NCBI GenBank assembly: GCA_964461455.1
Contig: CAYWUJ010000006.1
Location: forward strand, 1-64,000
Origin: UBA1413 sp964461455
Lineage (GTDB): Bacteria; Bacteroidota; Bacteroidia; Bacteroidales; Prolixibacteraceae
Reading direction: 5' to 3'
Length of the DNA: 64,000 nt
Shown: piece by piece, positions 48,232 to 57,275 of the stretch
How the letters are laid out: each line of letters begins with the position of its first letter
Numbering within the stretch: the stretch's first letter is position 1
Translations under genes and position numbers: made by a program
The notes under the pieces: generated by a model
Told to the model about the DNA's origin: nothing
Database searches by the model: none
The model's input: only the letters and a program-made list of their open reading frames with translations

Positions 48232-48819
48232 TTATTTCCTTTTTCTGATTTCGTCCCTGATCAGAGAAGCCTTTTCATAATCTTCGTTTCTGATGGCCTC
48301 ATCGAGTTCATTCTGAAGGTCGGCCAAGGTATATTTTGAGTAGGAGGAGCGACCCGGGGATGGGGATTCCGCGTCGGCAGTCTCCTGCCGTGGTGAATTC
48401 TCTTCACTCATTTCCAGAACGATGCCTGCCTTATGGAGGATATCCTCGGTGGTAAAGATGGGGCAACGGAACCGCAGGGCCAGGGCAATGGCATCGGAAG
48501 TACGCGAATCGATGCGCACTTCACGGCCATTCATCTCACACAGAAGTTCCGAGTAGAAAATCCCCTCCTCCAGCTTATGGATGATGACCTCAAGCAGGGT
48601 GATGTCAAAAGCCAGGGCGATGTTCTTGACCAGATCGTGGGTCAGGGGTCGCGGGGGCTTCAGCCCCTCGAGCTGAATGGCGATGGCCTGCGCTTCCACG
48701 GGGCCAATAATGATGGGTATGCGGCGGTCGCCATCCTCCTCGGCCAGAACCAGGGCATAGGCCCCCGACTGGGTCTGGCTCACCGATAACCCGAGTATAT
48801 TTAACCTGATCTTGTGCAT
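48232..48819 (-). CDS. Bifunctional nuclease family protein with UVR motif
   Basis: A 195-residue protein. Residues about 1-135 are the BFN/DUF151 domain (GAYALVLAEEDGDRRIPIIIGPVEA; the DSRTSDAIALALR block), and the C-terminus (about 158-195) is a UvrB/UvrC-type UVR motif (LQNELDEAIRNEDYEKASLIRDEI). This fusion is widespread in Bacteroidota; its biological role is not established. The ATG at 48819 is preferred to one 10 codons upstream. It has its own -7 element, is divergent from rplU, and precedes the MFS transporter. Confidence 0.9.
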   Translation of the reverse strand: MHKIRLNILGLSVSQTQSGAYALVLAEEDGDRRIPIIIGPVEAQAIAIQLEGLKPPRPLTHDLVKNIALAFDITLLEVIIHKLEEGIFYSELLCEMNGREVRIDSRTSDAIALALRFRCPIFTTEDILHKAGIVLEMSEENSPRQETADAESPSPGRSSYSKYTLADLQNELDEAIRNEDYEKASLIRDEIRKRK

Positions 48820-48850
48820 GATATTATAGACCCTTCTGTTTCCGGTCAAA

Positions 48851-48858
48851 CAAAGTTA
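48851..48858 (-). promoter_or_regulatory. -7 promoter element of the bifunctional nuclease gene
   Basis: The minus strand reads TAACTTTG, a perfect TAnnTTTG, 32 bases before the ATG. Confidence 0.6.
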
Positions 48859-48954
48859 ATAATCATTTTTACCTGTCGTTTCCCTGAAAATTGGGGATAA
48901 ATTTAATCTAATTTATTTTGACGCCGGAAAAAAAGAGGGAAAAGAGGCGAAATA

Positions 48955-48985
48955 TTTGGCATTCACATGAAAATAACTACTTTTG
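48955..48985 (+). promoter_or_regulatory. rplU-rpmA promoter
   Basis: TTTG at 48955-48958, 19 bases, TACTTTTG at 48978-48985. The leader of about 80 nt before rplU could hold autoregulation, but no specific structure is recognised. Confidence 0.82.
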
Positions 48986-49072
48986 CAGTCCCAAAATTGG
49001 CTTGTTCAGGCAGGGAAAAGTGAATCACACGAGGTGCTTCCGCCTGACGGGCATAACTTATAAAAAGTAAAT

Positions 49073-49384
49073 ATGTACGCTGTTGTGGAAATTGCTGGTC
49101 AGCAATTTAAAGTGGAAAAAGACAAAAAAGTGTTCGTGCACCGGTTGACAGCCGGTGAAGGTGATTCCCTGGAGTTCAGCAAAGTACTGCTGATCGATAA
49201 CGACGGAGACGTCAAAGTGGGCACACCCGTCGTCGAAGGAGCCAAAGTGACCGCCAAGGTTCTTGAGCACACCAGAGGCGACAAGGTGCTGATATTTAAA
49301 AAGAAAAGAAGGAAAAGCTACCAGAAATTGAATGGCCACCGCCAGTCATTTACCCAGGTGCTGATTGAAGAAATTGTAGGATAA
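49073..49384 (+). CDS. rplU: 50S ribosomal protein L21
   Basis: A 103-residue L21 with the usual opening MYAVVEIAGQQFKVEKD and the conserved RRKSYQKLNGHRQ near the C-terminus, which contacts 23S rRNA. It is the first gene of the standard rplU-rpmA pair, 15 bases before rpmA. Confidence 0.98.
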   Translation: MYAVVEIAGQQFKVEKDKKVFVHRLTAGEGDSLEFSKVLLIDNDGDVKVGTPVVEGAKVTAKVLEHTRGDKVLIFKKKRRKSYQKLNGHRQSFTQVLIEEIVG

Positions 49385-49399
49385 TAAAAAAAAGGAACC

Positions 49400-49693
49400 A
49401 TGGCTCATAAGAAAGGTGTAGGTAGTTCGAAAAACGGACGCGAATCAGAAAGCAAACGACTGGGAGTTAAGATCTTCGGAGGTCAGTTTGCAAAGGCAGG
49501 CAACATCCTTGTCCGCCAGCGTGGCACGAAACATCACCCGGGTTCCAATGTCGGCATTGGCAAGGATCATACCCTCTTCGCCCTTATCGACGGAACGGTG
49601 ACTTTCAACAAAAAGCAAAACAACAGGTCATTCGTATCTGTTGAGCCTCTGGTATCTCCCGAAATGAACGAGAGTGTTGCCAGCGTAAACTAA
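49400..49693 (+). CDS. rpmA: 50S ribosomal protein L27
   Basis: A 97-residue L27. It begins MAHKKGVGSSKNGRES directly, so it has the short N-terminus without the cleavable extension seen in Firmicutes. The core RLGVKIFGGQFAKAGNILVRQRG is typical. It lies near the peptidyl-transferase centre of the ribosome and is co-transcribed with rplU. Confidence 0.98.
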   Translation: MAHKKGVGSSKNGRESESKRLGVKIFGGQFAKAGNILVRQRGTKHHPGSNVGIGKDHTLFALIDGTVTFNKKQNNRSFVSVEPLVSPEMNESVASVN

Positions 49694-49718
49694 AGAATAA
49701 GTTTCTGACACGATATTC

Positions 49719-49752
49719 AAAACTCCTTCCCTCCGGGAAAGGAGTTTTTTTT
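49719..49752 (+). terminator. Terminator after rpmA
   Basis: AAACTCCTTCCC pairs with GGGAAAGGAGTTT (one bulge) and runs into a long T tract. Confidence 0.88.
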
Positions 49753-49759
49753 GTTTTGT

Positions 49760-49767
49760 TACATTTG
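49760..49767 (+). promoter_or_regulatory. -7 promoter element of serS
   Basis: TACATTTG is a perfect TAnnTTTG. It implies a start of transcription near 49774 and supports the ATG at 49789 over an upstream in-frame start at 49756. Confidence 0.6.
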
Positions 49768-49788
49768 TGTGTCTTTAATGAAAATCCT

Positions 49789-51063
49789 ATGATATCGTTG
49801 CGCTACATTCAGGAGAATCCCCAGGAGGTGATTGAGAAACTGGCCAAGAAGCAGTTTGATGCCCGGGAAATTGTCGGGTCGATTGCCGGACTTTCGGCCA
49901 CCAAAAACCAGACCCAGGTGCAGTCCGACAAGGCCAAGGCCGAGATGAACACGCTGTCGCGTGAGATCGGGATGTTGATGCGCAACGGCAAAAAAGAGGA
50001 AGCCGAAAAAGCCAGGGCACGCACCGCCGAACTGAAGGATCAGATCAGGGAACTGGACCAGCTTTTTTCCGAACTCGAACTGAAGATCCGTGATTTGCAG
50101 GTTTTACTCCCCAACATTCCGCACCTTACGGTTCCCTATGGAAAGAGTCCTGAGGATAATGAAGTGGTCAGGTCGGGAGGAGAGAAACCTTCCCTGGCCC
50201 CCGGAGCAGTGCCCCACTGGGAGTTGGCAGCCCGTTACAACCTGATCGATTTTGAACTGGGCGTCAAGCTCACCGGCGCCGGTTTCCCGGTATACCGCGG
50301 CAAGGGAGCCCGCCTGCAGCGGGGACTCATCAACTTCTTCCTCGACCAGGCCCGCCAAAATGGCTATGAAGAGATACAGCCCCCCCTGATGGTCAACGAA
50401 GCATCGGGTTTTGGCACCGGACAGCTCCCCGACAAGGAAGGACAGATGTACCACGTGACTGCCGATAATTTTTATATGATTCCCACGGCGGAAGTGCCGG
50501 TGACCAATATCTACAGGGATGTGATCCTCGATGCGGCCTCCCTGCCCGTAAAAAACTGCGCCTACAGCGCCTGCTTCCGCCGCGAAGCCGGCTCCTACGG
50601 AAAGGATGTCCGCGGCCTTAACCGCCTCCACCAGTTCGACAAGGTGGAAGTCGTCCAAATCGCCCACCCCGGCAAATCATATGAGGTCCTGGAAGAAATG
50701 GTGGCTTATGTGGAGTCGCTGGTCCAAAAACTCGGGTTACCCTACAGAATCGTCAGACTCTGCGGCGGGGACATGGGCTTCACCTCAGCCCTCACTTACG
50801 ACTTCGAAGTGTGGTCGGCAGCCCAGGAAAAATGGCTCGAGGTCAGTTCCGTTTCCAATTTCGAATCCTTTCAGGCCAACCGCCTGAAACTCCGCTTCCG
50901 CGAAGAAACCGGCAAAAAACCCGAACTGGCCCATACCCTCAACGGCAGCGCCCTGGCCCTGCCCCGCATCGTGGCCGCCCTCCTCGAAAACAACCAAACC
51001 CCCGAAGGCATCACAATCCCCGAAGCCCTGGTCCCCTTCTGCGGTTTCGACCTGATTCCCTGA
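49789..51063 (+). CDS. serS: Serine--tRNA ligase
   Basis: A 424-residue class II synthetase charging tRNA-Ser (and tRNA-Sec if present). The N-terminal long antiparallel coiled coil spans about residues 30-105. The class II catalytic core follows, with motif 2 around SACFRREAGSYGKDVRGLNRLHQF and motif 3 near NGSALALPRIVAALLEN. Length and domain order are normal. It is a single gene converging on lipB. Confidence 0.98.
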   Translation: MISLRYIQENPQEVIEKLAKKQFDAREIVGSIAGLSATKNQTQVQSDKAKAEMNTLSREIGMLMRNGKKEEAEKARARTAELKDQIRELDQLFSELELKIRDLQVLLPNIPHLTVPYGKSPEDNEVVRSGGEKPSLAPGAVPHWELAARYNLIDFELGVKLTGAGFPVYRGKGARLQRGLINFFLDQARQNGYEEIQPPLMVNEASGFGTGQLPDKEGQMYHVTADNFYMIPTAEVPVTNIYRDVILDAASLPVKNCAYSACFRREAGSYGKDVRGLNRLHQFDKVEVVQIAHPGKSYEVLEEMVAYVESLVQKLGLPYRIVRLCGGDMGFTSALTYDFEVWSAAQEKWLEVSSVSNFESFQANRLKLRFREETGKKPELAHTLNGSALALPRIVAALLENNQTPEGITIPEALVPFCGFDLIP

Positions 51064-51127
51064 AGTCCCCTGTCATCATATCCTCTATCCGGGAATCCTG
51101 ACATTGAAGACTCCAGATTTCAGACTC

Positions 51128-51802
51128 TCAGCTCTGGTACGTTTTGTCAAACTGCTCCTTCAGCACGGCCTTAACCTCTTCCATCGGCACCTGGTGGCCC
51201 AGTTCCTCCCTGAAGGAGGTGACCGCCGACGAGGTGAAACCGCAGGGATTGATATAGCTGAAATAACGAAGATCGGTGTTGACATTCAGGGCAAAACCGT
51301 GCATGGTCACAAAACGGCTCACCCTCACCCCAATGGCGCAAATCTTGCGGGCTTTCGCATGATCTTCCGCATCGAGCCACACCCCGGTGGCTCCCTCACG
51401 CCGCGATCCTGCGATTCCGAAAACCCCCAGCGTGCCGATAATCGACTCCTCCATCTTACTGATAAACTCCCTGATCCCCAAATGGAAATACTCGAGATCA
51501 ATGATCGGGTATCCTACCAGCTGTCCGGGTCCGTGATAGGTAATATCCCCCCCCCTGTTGATCCGGTAGTAAGTGGCCCCGATCTTTTCCAGAAATTCCT
51601 TCTGAATCAGCATATTACTTTCATCACCGCTCTTCCCCAGGGTATAGACGTGGGGGTGCTCCACCAGAATAAAGCTGTTCCTGGCCACAGGATGACCCGT
51701 CACTCTCTTCTCTTCGACCAGGGAAGAGAGCAGCTTCTCCTGCAGGTCCCAACACTCCTTGTAGTCCATCACTCCCCTGTCGTTGTATTCAAAATGTGTC
51801 AT
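51128..51802 (-). CDS. lipB: Octanoyltransferase LipB
   Basis: A 224-residue octanoyl-[acyl carrier protein]:protein transferase, the first enzyme of endogenous lipoate attachment. The signature RGGDITYHGPGQLVGYP is at residues 83-99, with the catalytic lysine K153 (KICAIGV) and nucleophile C187 (INPCGF). The ATG at 51802 is preferred to a TTG three codons earlier. The LipA partner is not in the window. It is convergent with serS and has no obvious operon partner. Confidence 0.96.
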   Translation of the reverse strand: MTHFEYNDRGVMDYKECWDLQEKLLSSLVEEKRVTGHPVARNSFILVEHPHVYTLGKSGDESNMLIQKEFLEKIGATYYRINRGGDITYHGPGQLVGYPIIDLEYFHLGIREFISKMEESIIGTLGVFGIAGSRREGATGVWLDAEDHAKARKICAIGVRVSRFVTMHGFALNVNTDLRYFSYINPCGFTSSAVTSFREELGHQVPMEEVKAVLKEQFDKTYQS

Positions 51803-51811
51803 GATGATCAA

Positions 51812-52246
51812 ATGTTACCCTCCAATATTACACCTTTTCACGAAAATTCCCAAACCCCCCATGCCAAAGGAGTCTCCTCCGCCCCATCGGCGGAATCATG
51901 ACCATGCAGGAGCCCGGCAGACCCCCGGAGGTTCCTTCCCGGTCTCTGGCCCGCGCTTGATGGGCTGACACCCCAGACTGGCACATTGAGCCGGCGATGA
52001 TTTTACAGGAGCCGAAACAGCCCGGGCACTCTCCGGGTGGTGCCCGCCCTCATTCCTGACCATGGGTACATTGGTGCCCGTAAAGACAAAAAGGGCAAAA
52101 ATTATCAGAATGTAAACAAATCAACTTTTTTTCTGTCATATCATAATTTTTTTATCCTTTTCTCATTAATTATTCTTCATTTGCATGAAAAATCACTGAA
52201 ATTTTCTGAAAAAGAGCGAAAACCAACTATTTAACATTTTGCAGGT
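51812..52246. other. Long intergenic region between lipB and gdhA
   Basis: No gene is supported. It contains two hairpins, TCCGCC/GGCGGA (51878-51894) and CGGGCAC/GTGCCCG (52023-52046), and several CAGGAGCC-type words resembling the tandem repeat at 29991-30086. The last 130 bases before gdhA are AT-rich and should hold its promoter. Only a near match (TTCATTTG, about 52177) to the -7 element is seen. Confidence 0.45.
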
Positions 52247-53602
52247 ATGGAAAGAAAAGCAGCAGCATTTGTGGTTGACTTCATGGCCCGTGTGGTGGCC
52301 AAGGATCCCCAGGAGAAGGAGTTTCATCAGGCTGTGCACGAGGTGGTGGAGAGCCTGGCCCCCTTTGTGATACAGAATCCGGCCTATGCGAAGGCCCGCA
52401 TTCTGGACAGGATGGCGGAGCCTGAGAGGATGATCACCTTCAGGGTTCCCTGGGTAAATGACCGTGGCGAGGTGGAAATCAACAGGGGATACAGGATACA
52501 GATGAACAGCGCCATCGGACCCTACAAGGGAGGATTGCGGTTTCACGCTTCTGTGAACCAGAGCATCCTGAAGTTCCTGGCCTTTGAGCAGGTCCTCAAA
52601 AACAGCCTGACCACCCTGCCCATGGGTGGCGGAAAGGGAGGCTCCGATTTCAATCCCAAGGGGAAAACCGACAACGAAGTGATGCGTTTCTGCCAGTCGT
52701 TCATGAATGAGTTATTCCGCCATATTGGTCCCGACACCGATGTTCCTGCTGGCGATATCGGCGTGGGAGGCCGCGAAATCGGCTTTCTGTACGGCCAGTA
52801 CAAAAGGCTGCGTAATGAGTTCTCCGGAACTTTTACCGGCAAGGGCGCCGGCTGGGGCGGCAGTCCCCTGCGCCCCGAAGCCACAGGTTATGGCACCACC
52901 TATTTTGCCCAGGAGATGCTCGACACGGCCGGAGATGCCATTGAAGATAAAACCGTGGCCATCTCGGGATCGGGAAATGTGGCCCAGTATGCCGTGGAAA
53001 AAGTGACCCAGCTGGGGGGAAAAGTGGTCACCCTCTCCGATTCCAACGGATATATCTATGACCCTGAAGGCATCAACGCCGAAAAACTGGAATACGTGAT
53101 GGAACTGAAGAATCTCCTGCGCGGAAGGATAAGGGAGTATGCCAGCGAATTCACAGGGGCGCAGTATTTCGAGGGAGAGCGGCCCTGGAGGGTTCCCTGC
53201 CAGATCGCCATGCCGTGTGCCACCCAAAACGAACTCGACGGAACCGACGCCCGCACGTTGGTCGCCAATGGGTGCAAATGCATCTCGGAAGGCGCCAACA
53301 TGCCCTCAACCCCCGAAGCCATCCAGGTCTTCCAGTCCGCCAAACTGCTCTATGCCCCCGGAAAAGCAGCCAACGCAGGAGGTGTGGCCACCTCAGGACT
53401 CGAAATGACCCAGAACTCCATGCGCCTCACCTGGACCCGCGAGGAAGTCGACGCCCGCCTCCACACCATCATGAAAAATATCCATCAAACCTGCCAGCAA
53501 TACGGCAGGGAAGCCGACGGATATGTCAACTATGTCAAAGGCGCCAACATCGGAGGCTTCCTGAAGGTGGCCAACGCCATGCTGGCCCAGGGGATCGTCT
53601 GA
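52247..53602 (+). CDS. gdhA: NADP-type glutamate dehydrogenase
   Basis: A 451-residue hexameric class I glutamate dehydrogenase, interconverting 2-oxoglutarate plus ammonia and glutamate. The dehydrogenase signature with the catalytic lysine is LPMGGGKGGSDFNPKGK (about 123-139), preceded by GPYKGGLRFH. The nucleotide-binding fold contains AISGSGNVAQYAVEK (about 244-258). The length matches the NADP-specific biosynthetic enzymes; cofactor preference is inferred from this subgroup. It stands alone, with a strong terminator. Confidence 0.96.
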   Translation: MERKAAAFVVDFMARVVAKDPQEKEFHQAVHEVVESLAPFVIQNPAYAKARILDRMAEPERMITFRVPWVNDRGEVEINRGYRIQMNSAIGPYKGGLRFHASVNQSILKFLAFEQVLKNSLTTLPMGGGKGGSDFNPKGKTDNEVMRFCQSFMNELFRHIGPDTDVPAGDIGVGGREIGFLYGQYKRLRNEFSGTFTGKGAGWGGSPLRPEATGYGTTYFAQEMLDTAGDAIEDKTVAISGSGNVAQYAVEKVTQLGGKVVTLSDSNGYIYDPEGINAEKLEYVMELKNLLRGRIREYASEFTGAQYFEGERPWRVPCQIAMPCATQNELDGTDARTLVANGCKCISEGANMPSTPEAIQVFQSAKLLYAPGKAANAGGVATSGLEMTQNSMRLTWTREEVDARLHTIMKNIHQTCQQYGREADGYVNYVKGANIGGFLKVANAMLAQGIV

Positions 53603-53648
53603 CCTTCCCCGTCTTTCCGCCCTCCCCATTGCCAATGAAGAGAGCACA

Positions 53649-53690
53649 GGGAGGCTGTCACCCATATGCGTGTGACAGCCTCCCTTTTTA
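53649..53690 (+). terminator. Terminator after gdhA
   Basis: A 13-bp stem (GGGAGGCTGTCAC and its complement) with a 10-base loop and TTTTT. Confidence 0.92.
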
Positions 53691-53875
53691 TTTCAGGTTT
53701 TTACCGGTAAACGATATAAGCAGCAGAACCAATCCCCGGAAACTGGAAAATCCTCCAAAAAGCGGAATTCACGGATAATTTCCGGCCGTTTATCGGTAAA
53801 TATGGTGGATTTCGTACCCCGACCACCGATTTTTGGATGAGAAACCAGAAAACAGAATTCATTAATTCAAAAGCC

Positions 53876-54607
53876 ATGATTGCCATTAACAATCTGCACA
53901 AGTCGTATGTCACGGGAAACAACTCACTGCATGTCCTCAAGGGAATTGACCTGGAAATAGACGCCGGTGAATTTGTTTCCGTCATGGGATCTTCAGGGTC
54001 GGGCAAGTCCACCCTGCTGAACATATTAGGGATCCTTGACGATTACGATGAAGGAGACTATTTCCTCGACGGAAAGAAAATCAAAGGGTTGAATGAGACC
54101 CGGGCGGCCATCACCCGGAACCAGATGATCGGTTTTGTTTTTCAGTCTTTTAACCTGATCTCTTTCAAGAATGCCCGGGAGAATGTGGCCCTGCCCCTCT
54201 ATTATCAGAAGGTAAGCCGTAAAAAGCGGAATCTGGTGGCCATGGAGTACCTCGACCGCTTCGGTCTGAAGGAGTGGGCCGATCACCTCCCCTCGGAACT
54301 CTCGGGAGGACAGAAACAAAGGGTGGCCATCGCCCGTGCCCTCATCTCCAACCCCAAGATCATCCTGGCCGATGAACCCACCGGGGCCCTTGACACCGCC
54401 ACTTCGTTCGAAGTCATGGAAATCCTCAAGGAGGTCAACGACCAGGGGATCACGGTGATCATTGTCACCCACGAACACGACATCGCCGCCATGACCAAAA
54501 AGATCATCCGCCTGAAAGATGGGATCATCGGGGAAACCATCATCAACGGAGAACTGAAAATGTACCGCGAAAAAGTAAAAAGCGAAAACAGCCTGACCTA
54601 TGTTTGA
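53876..54607 (+). CDS. ABC transporter ATP-binding protein (MacB/LolD type)
   Basis: A 243-residue ATPase. The Walker A motif is GSSGSGKS, the signature LSGGQKQRVAIARAL, Walker B IILADEPTGALD, and the switch histidine lies in VTHEHD. The ATG at 53876 is preferred over 53837 because family similarity starts at MIAINNLHKSY. It overlaps the first permease gene by 8 bases and opens a five-gene efflux operon. It energises MacB/FtsX-type permeases that act as mechanotransmitters rather than channels. Confidence 0.95.
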   Translation: MIAINNLHKSYVTGNNSLHVLKGIDLEIDAGEFVSVMGSSGSGKSTLLNILGILDDYDEGDYFLDGKKIKGLNETRAAITRNQMIGFVFQSFNLISFKNARENVALPLYYQKVSRKKRNLVAMEYLDRFGLKEWADHLPSELSGGQKQRVAIARALISNPKIILADEPTGALDTATSFEVMEILKEVNDQGITVIIVTHEHDIAAMTKKIIRLKDGIIGETIINGELKMYREKVKSENSLTYV

Positions 54608-55856
54608 TGCGGATATCTGGCAGGAAATCTTCAGCACCATCAGGAAGAATAAACTGCGCACTTTCCTGACCGGTTTCTCGGTAGCCTGGGGCATTTTTAT
54701 GCTGATGGTCCTGCTCGGCTCGGGAAACGGACTCCAGAACGGCGTCAGGGAGGAATTCGCCGACAATGCCGTGAACATCATGTGGATGTGGACCGGAAAA
54801 ACCTCGGTCCCCTACAAGGGACTGAAAGAAGGACGGGATATCCGCTTCAACAACGAGGATTATGATTATCTGACCACCCGGGCCGATGATATCGCCCAGG
54901 TCTCCAGCCGGTTTTACCTCCGTGGCGACCTCACCTATTCCTATGGCAAAGAGTATGGTTCTTTCTCCACCAGCACCTGCCATCCCGCACTGATGGAGAT
55001 GGAAAAGATAAAACTGACGCGGGGAAGATTCATCAATGAACTTGACATGAGGGAATTACGCAAAGTCATTGTCATCGGCGACGATATCAGGAAGGCCCTT
55101 TTCAAGGAGGAGGATCCCATGGGAAAATATATCAAGGTAGGATCGGTACCTTTCAAGGTCGTCGGGGTTTCTCTCGACCCCGGGTCTGATCAGAACCGTC
55201 AGGCTTATATGCCCTTCACCACGGCCCAGCGGCTTTATGCCGGGGGCAACCGGGTCCATAACTTCACGGTCACCACCCGCATGGTCTCAACGGTCAAAGA
55301 GGCCGAAGCCATAGACCTGCGAATTCGTGATCAAATGGCCCAGCGTCATGATTTTGACCCCGAAGATAAAAGCGCCATGGGCTCTTACAACATGCTTACC
55401 GATTACATCAGAACCATGAAGATTTTCCAGGCCATCAAGCTGTTTATCTGGATCATCGGCATCGGCACCCTGATCGCGGGTATCGTGGGCGTGAGCAACA
55501 TCATGCTGATCCTGGTCAAGGAACGCACCCGCGAAATCGGCATCCGCAAATCACTGGGCGCCAGTCCGGCTTCCGTGGTCGGCCTCGTGCTCCTCGAATC
55601 CATCCTGATCACCACCGTAGCAGGATACCTGGGCCTGGTGATGGGCGTCGGACTGATGGAAGCCGTGAATTTCGGACTGGAACAGATGATGGCCGGGGGC
55701 GGAGGAGACCAGATCTTCTTCCGCAATCCCACCGTCAATTTCACCACCGCACTCGCCGCCACGGCCATCCTGATCATTTCCGGAGCCCTGGCAGGCTATA
55801 TCCCCGCCCGGAAAGCCGCCAATGTCAAACCCATCGAAGCCCTCCGTGATGAATAA
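54600..55856 (+). CDS. ABC transporter permease (MacB/FtsX family), first copy
   Basis: A 418-residue permease with the MacB layout: an N-terminal helix (about residues 18-40), a periplasmic MacB_PCD domain (about 45-270), and three C-terminal helices in the FtsX domain with IGIGTLIAGIVGVSNIMLILVKERTREIGIRKSLGA. It is paralogous to the next permease, and the two probably form a heterodimer with the shared ATPase. The substrate is unknown. Confidence 0.94.
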   Translation: MFDADIWQEIFSTIRKNKLRTFLTGFSVAWGIFMLMVLLGSGNGLQNGVREEFADNAVNIMWMWTGKTSVPYKGLKEGRDIRFNNEDYDYLTTRADDIAQVSSRFYLRGDLTYSYGKEYGSFSTSTCHPALMEMEKIKLTRGRFINELDMRELRKVIVIGDDIRKALFKEEDPMGKYIKVGSVPFKVVGVSLDPGSDQNRQAYMPFTTAQRLYAGGNRVHNFTVTTRMVSTVKEAEAIDLRIRDQMAQRHDFDPEDKSAMGSYNMLTDYIRTMKIFQAIKLFIWIIGIGTLIAGIVGVSNIMLILVKERTREIGIRKSLGASPASVVGLVLLESILITTVAGYLGLVMGVGLMEAVNFGLEQMMAGGGGDQIFFRNPTVNFTTALAATAILIISGALAGYIPARKAANVKPIEALRDE

Positions 55857-55957
55857 GGCTGAGGTTGACGTTAGGAATTAACCATAATGATATAAACTAA
55901 TATCGTCTTGACATTAAAGCATTTAAGATTTAAGAATCAAGACTTAAGATTAAAAAC

Positions 55958-57226
55958 ATGTTTGACCTGGATCGTTGGAAAGAAATTGGACATGCCCTGT
56001 CGAAGAATAAGGTACGCAGCCTGCTGACCGCTTTCGGGGTGTTCTGGGGGATATTCATGCTCATTGTCATGGCCGGGGCCGGAAACGGACTGACCAACGG
56101 ACTGGTGGAAGGGGTCGCCAAATTCGCCACCAACTCGGCCCTGGTGTGGACCAACCGTACCGGGGAACCCTACAAGGGATACAAACGCGGAAGATACTGG
56201 AATATGGACTCCGAAGATATCGAGATTATCAGAAACAGGGTCCCCGAAGTGGAGATCCTGACTCCCAAGAATTTCGGTTCCGACGATAACAGCGGGCCCA
56301 ACACCATCAGGGGCATCCGCAACGGTTCCTTCAACATCAAGGGTGATTACCCCGATTATGTAAAAATTGACCCGGTATCCATCGTGTACGGCCGCTGGAT
56401 CAACGAAATGGATATGAGGGAAAAACGGAAAGTGTGCGTCATCGGCAATAAGGTATATGAAACCATGTTTGACAACGGGGAGAATCCCCTGGGAGAATAC
56501 CTGAAAATTTCAGGGGTCTATTATCAGGTGGTCGGGGTGATCAAACCGGAGACCCGCATCAACATTAACGGCCGTACCGAGGAGTCGGTGAGTATCCCCT
56601 TCACCACCATGCAACAAACCTATAACATGGGGAATGAGGTGCACGTTCTGGCTTTTACGGCCAAGCCCGGTGTGCCGGTCAGCGTTGTCGAGGAGAAAGT
56701 AAAGGCCATCATCAGGCAGCGTCATGCCATATCCCCCACCGATGTGCAGGCCATCAGCGGCGTCAATATTGAAAAACAGTTTCTGCAAATGAAGGGGTTG
56801 TTTATCGGGATCAACATCCTTACCTGGATCGTGGGCATCGGCACACTCATGGCTGGGGTGATCGGGGTCAGCAACATTATGCTGGTGATTGTGAAGGAAC
56901 GCACCAGGGAAATCGGGGTGCAGCGGGCCCTGGGAGCACGGCCGGTGACCATCATCACCCAGGTCATGCTCGAAAGCGTAGCCCTGACCACGGTGGCCGG
57001 CTATATCGGGCTTTCCCTGGGGGTCGGACTCCTGGAACTCGTCAACAGAATTCTGGAAAGCCAGTCGCGCAATGAAGATGAGATCTTCTTCCGCCACCCT
57101 GAAGTCAGCATGTCCGTAGCCCTGGCAGCATTGGCGGTTCTGATTGTCGCGGGGTTATTCGCAGGTTCGATTCCTGCCAAAAGAGCCCTCCAGATCAAAC
57201 CCATCGAGGCACTGAGAGAAGAATAA
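55958..57226 (+). CDS. ABC transporter permease (MacB/FtsX family), second copy
   Basis: A 422-residue paralogue of the preceding permease, with the same first helix, MacB_PCD periplasmic domain and three C-terminal helices (IVGIGTLMAGVIGVSNIML; VKERTREIGVQRALGA). The two start almost identically (MFDADIWQEI and MFDLDRWKEI), indicating duplication within the operon. A 101-base AT-rich spacer separates them. Confidence 0.94.
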   Translation: MFDLDRWKEIGHALSKNKVRSLLTAFGVFWGIFMLIVMAGAGNGLTNGLVEGVAKFATNSALVWTNRTGEPYKGYKRGRYWNMDSEDIEIIRNRVPEVEILTPKNFGSDDNSGPNTIRGIRNGSFNIKGDYPDYVKIDPVSIVYGRWINEMDMREKRKVCVIGNKVYETMFDNGENPLGEYLKISGVYYQVVGVIKPETRININGRTEESVSIPFTTMQQTYNMGNEVHVLAFTAKPGVPVSVVEEKVKAIIRQRHAISPTDVQAISGVNIEKQFLQMKGLFIGINILTWIVGIGTLMAGVIGVSNIMLVIVKERTREIGVQRALGARPVTIITQVMLESVALTTVAGYIGLSLGVGLLELVNRILESQSRNEDEIFFRHPEVSMSVALAALAVLIVAGLFAGSIPAKRALQIKPIEALREE

Positions 57227-57275
57227 TTACAAAGAAAAATATAGGTTAAGATTAAACAAATAATGATTTAAAGCC

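Noticed and set aside
51812..52246. tRNA or small RNA gene in the lipB-gdhA gap
   Set aside because: No cloverleaf or TTCGA-type T-loop was found; only isolated hairpins are present.
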